The position numbers and the translations under genes were made by a program. A DNA stretch of 6,476 nt, from assembly GCA_016765235.1 (NCBI GenBank), contig JAESQH010000115.1, forward strand, positions 1 to 6,476, given 5' to 3'. Position 1 is the stretch's first letter, and each line of letters opens with the position of its first letter. The DNA is from Paracoccaceae bacterium (GTDB taxonomy: Bacteria; Pseudomonadota; Alphaproteobacteria; Rhodobacterales; Rhodobacteraceae). The notes beneath the pieces are model-generated. The model searched no databases, was not told the origin of the DNA, and saw only the letters and a program-made list of their open reading frames with translations. This document shows, piece by piece, positions 5,779-6,476 of this stretch.

Positions 5779-6476
5779 ATGCCCGTACTGCTCGTCATTC
5801 CGGCACGCTACGCCTCGGGCCGTTTTCCCGGTAAGGCGTTGGCCGAATTACGCGGCGCGAACGGGGAACCGCGCAGCTTGATCCAGCGAACTTGGGAAGC
5901 GGCCCAACAGGTTGAAAGCGCCGACCGCGTTATCGTGGCAACGGACGACATCCGCATTAAAGACGCTGCAGAAGGTTTCGGCGCCGAGGTCATAATGACG
6001 TCGTCAAACTGCCGAAACGGAACCGAACGCTGCGCGGAGGCTCTTAACCATTTTGAAGGATTTGACGTTGTAGTTAACCTTCAAGGCGACGCCCCACTGA
6101 CTCCGCCTTGGTTCATTGACGATGTCGTCGCCGCAATGTTGGACCCGAAGGTTGCCATGGCCACACCCGTTTTACGCTGTGATGCAACCGCCTTAAATGG
6201 TTTTCAGGAAGACCGTGAAAATGGGCGTGTTGGCGGAACAACGGCGGTGTTTGATGCCTCCGGCAAGGCCCTCTATTTCTCCAAAGAAGTGCTGCCTTAC
6301 ACAGGCCGCCGGTTTGAACCGCATGAGGATGTACCCGTTTTCCACCACGTCGGCGTCTACGCCTACCGCGCCGCAATCCTTCGGCAATATCCCGATTGGG
6401 ATGAGGGTAAACTGGAGCATTGGGAGGGATTGGAACAATTGCGTTTCATGGAAAACAACGTCCCCGTCCAATGTGT
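5779..6476 (+). CDS. kdsB: CMP-Kdo synthetase-like cytidylyltransferase (KdsB/KpsU family), C-terminus cut
   Basis: Cytoplasmic nucleotidyltransferase; the family activates Kdo with CTP to CMP-Kdo for lipopolysaccharide or capsule assembly. The window holds 232 codons, with the frame open at the right edge; E. coli KdsB is about 248 aa, so a modest C-terminal part is missing. The nucleotide-binding loop VIPARYASGRFPGKAL (6-21) is characteristic. VVNLQGDAPLTPPWF (98-112) holds the metal-binding Asp104, and HHVGVYAYR (189-197) and LEQLRFMEN (218-226) are conserved late motifs. Two signatures deviate: GDAPL replaces the common GDEPL, and CRNGTERCAEA (78-88) replaces the usual SGTDR-type motif. 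So the sugar may be Kdo or another 2-keto-3-deoxy acid. The ATG abuts the cysQ stop with no gap, and AAGG (5771-5774) lies 4 nt before it. Together with the divergent KpsM-like permease it suggests a capsule-type locus. The family is sure; exact substrate less so. Confidence 0.86.
   Translation, partial: MPVLLVIPARYASGRFPGKALAELRGANGEPRSLIQRTWEAAQQVESADRVIVATDDIRIKDAAEGFGAEVIMTSSNCRNGTERCAEALNHFEGFDVVVNLQGDAPLTPPWFIDDVVAAMLDPKVAMATPVLRCDATALNGFQEDRENGRVGGTTAVFDASGKALYFSKEVLPYTGRRFEPHEDVPVFHHVGVYAYRAAILRQYPDWDEGKLEHWEGLEQLRFMENNVPVQC

Noticed and set aside
1..6476. Mobile element, CRISPR array, tRNA/rRNA, toxin-antitoxin or phage remnant.
   Set aside because: No transposase or integrase frame, no regularly spaced repeats and no recognisable structural RNA is seen. 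Coding is dense and the genes are core or envelope types.

Overview
The window looks like a chromosomal segment of an alphaproteobacterium, most likely in or near the Rhodobacterales (Roseobacter-type). The grounds are the dnaK-dnaJ order, a dnaK promoter that resembles the alphaproteobacterial heat-shock (RpoH) consensus, NodN/MaoC-type and YciA-type proteins typical of the group, and a CMP-Kdo synthetase homologue with the variant signature I associate with these bacteria. The taxon is inferred from recognised protein families, not from a marker search.

Layout. Positions 1-3014 (minus strand) hold the Hsp70 chaperone pair: dnaK complete (636 aa), followed downstream by dnaJ, which runs off the left edge after 343 codons. 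A 72-nt gap between them contains a GC-rich hairpin followed by a U-rich run, a possible partial terminator. Positions 3015-3224 are the dnaK promoter and leader region. Positions 3225-4875 (minus strand) hold a tight three-gene operon, transcribed toward dnaK: an ABC-2 type polysaccharide-export permease, a YciA-like acyl-CoA thioesterase and a MaoC/NodN-like hydratase. Each junction has a 4-nt start/stop overlap. Positions 4876-4980 are a divergent promoter region. Positions 4981-6476 (plus strand) hold cysQ (3'(2'),5'-bisphosphate nucleotidase) and, directly abutting it, a kdsB/kpsU-like cytidylyltransferase cut by the right edge.

How the parts fit. The permease on one side of the divergent region and the CMP-Kdo synthetase-like gene on the other suggest an envelope or capsule polysaccharide locus. 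CysQ could support it by removing PAP if the polymer is sulfated, but that is inference. The ATPase partner of the permease is not in the window. The two hotdog-fold acyl-CoA genes have no obvious link to polysaccharide export. dnaKJ is a separate stress-response unit with its own likely promoter, although I see no convincing terminator between the operon and dnaK. The gene content is mostly ordinary housekeeping and envelope biology. I did not find a clear new defence, mobile or RNA-guided system, and there are no tRNA, rRNA, IS or CRISPR features.
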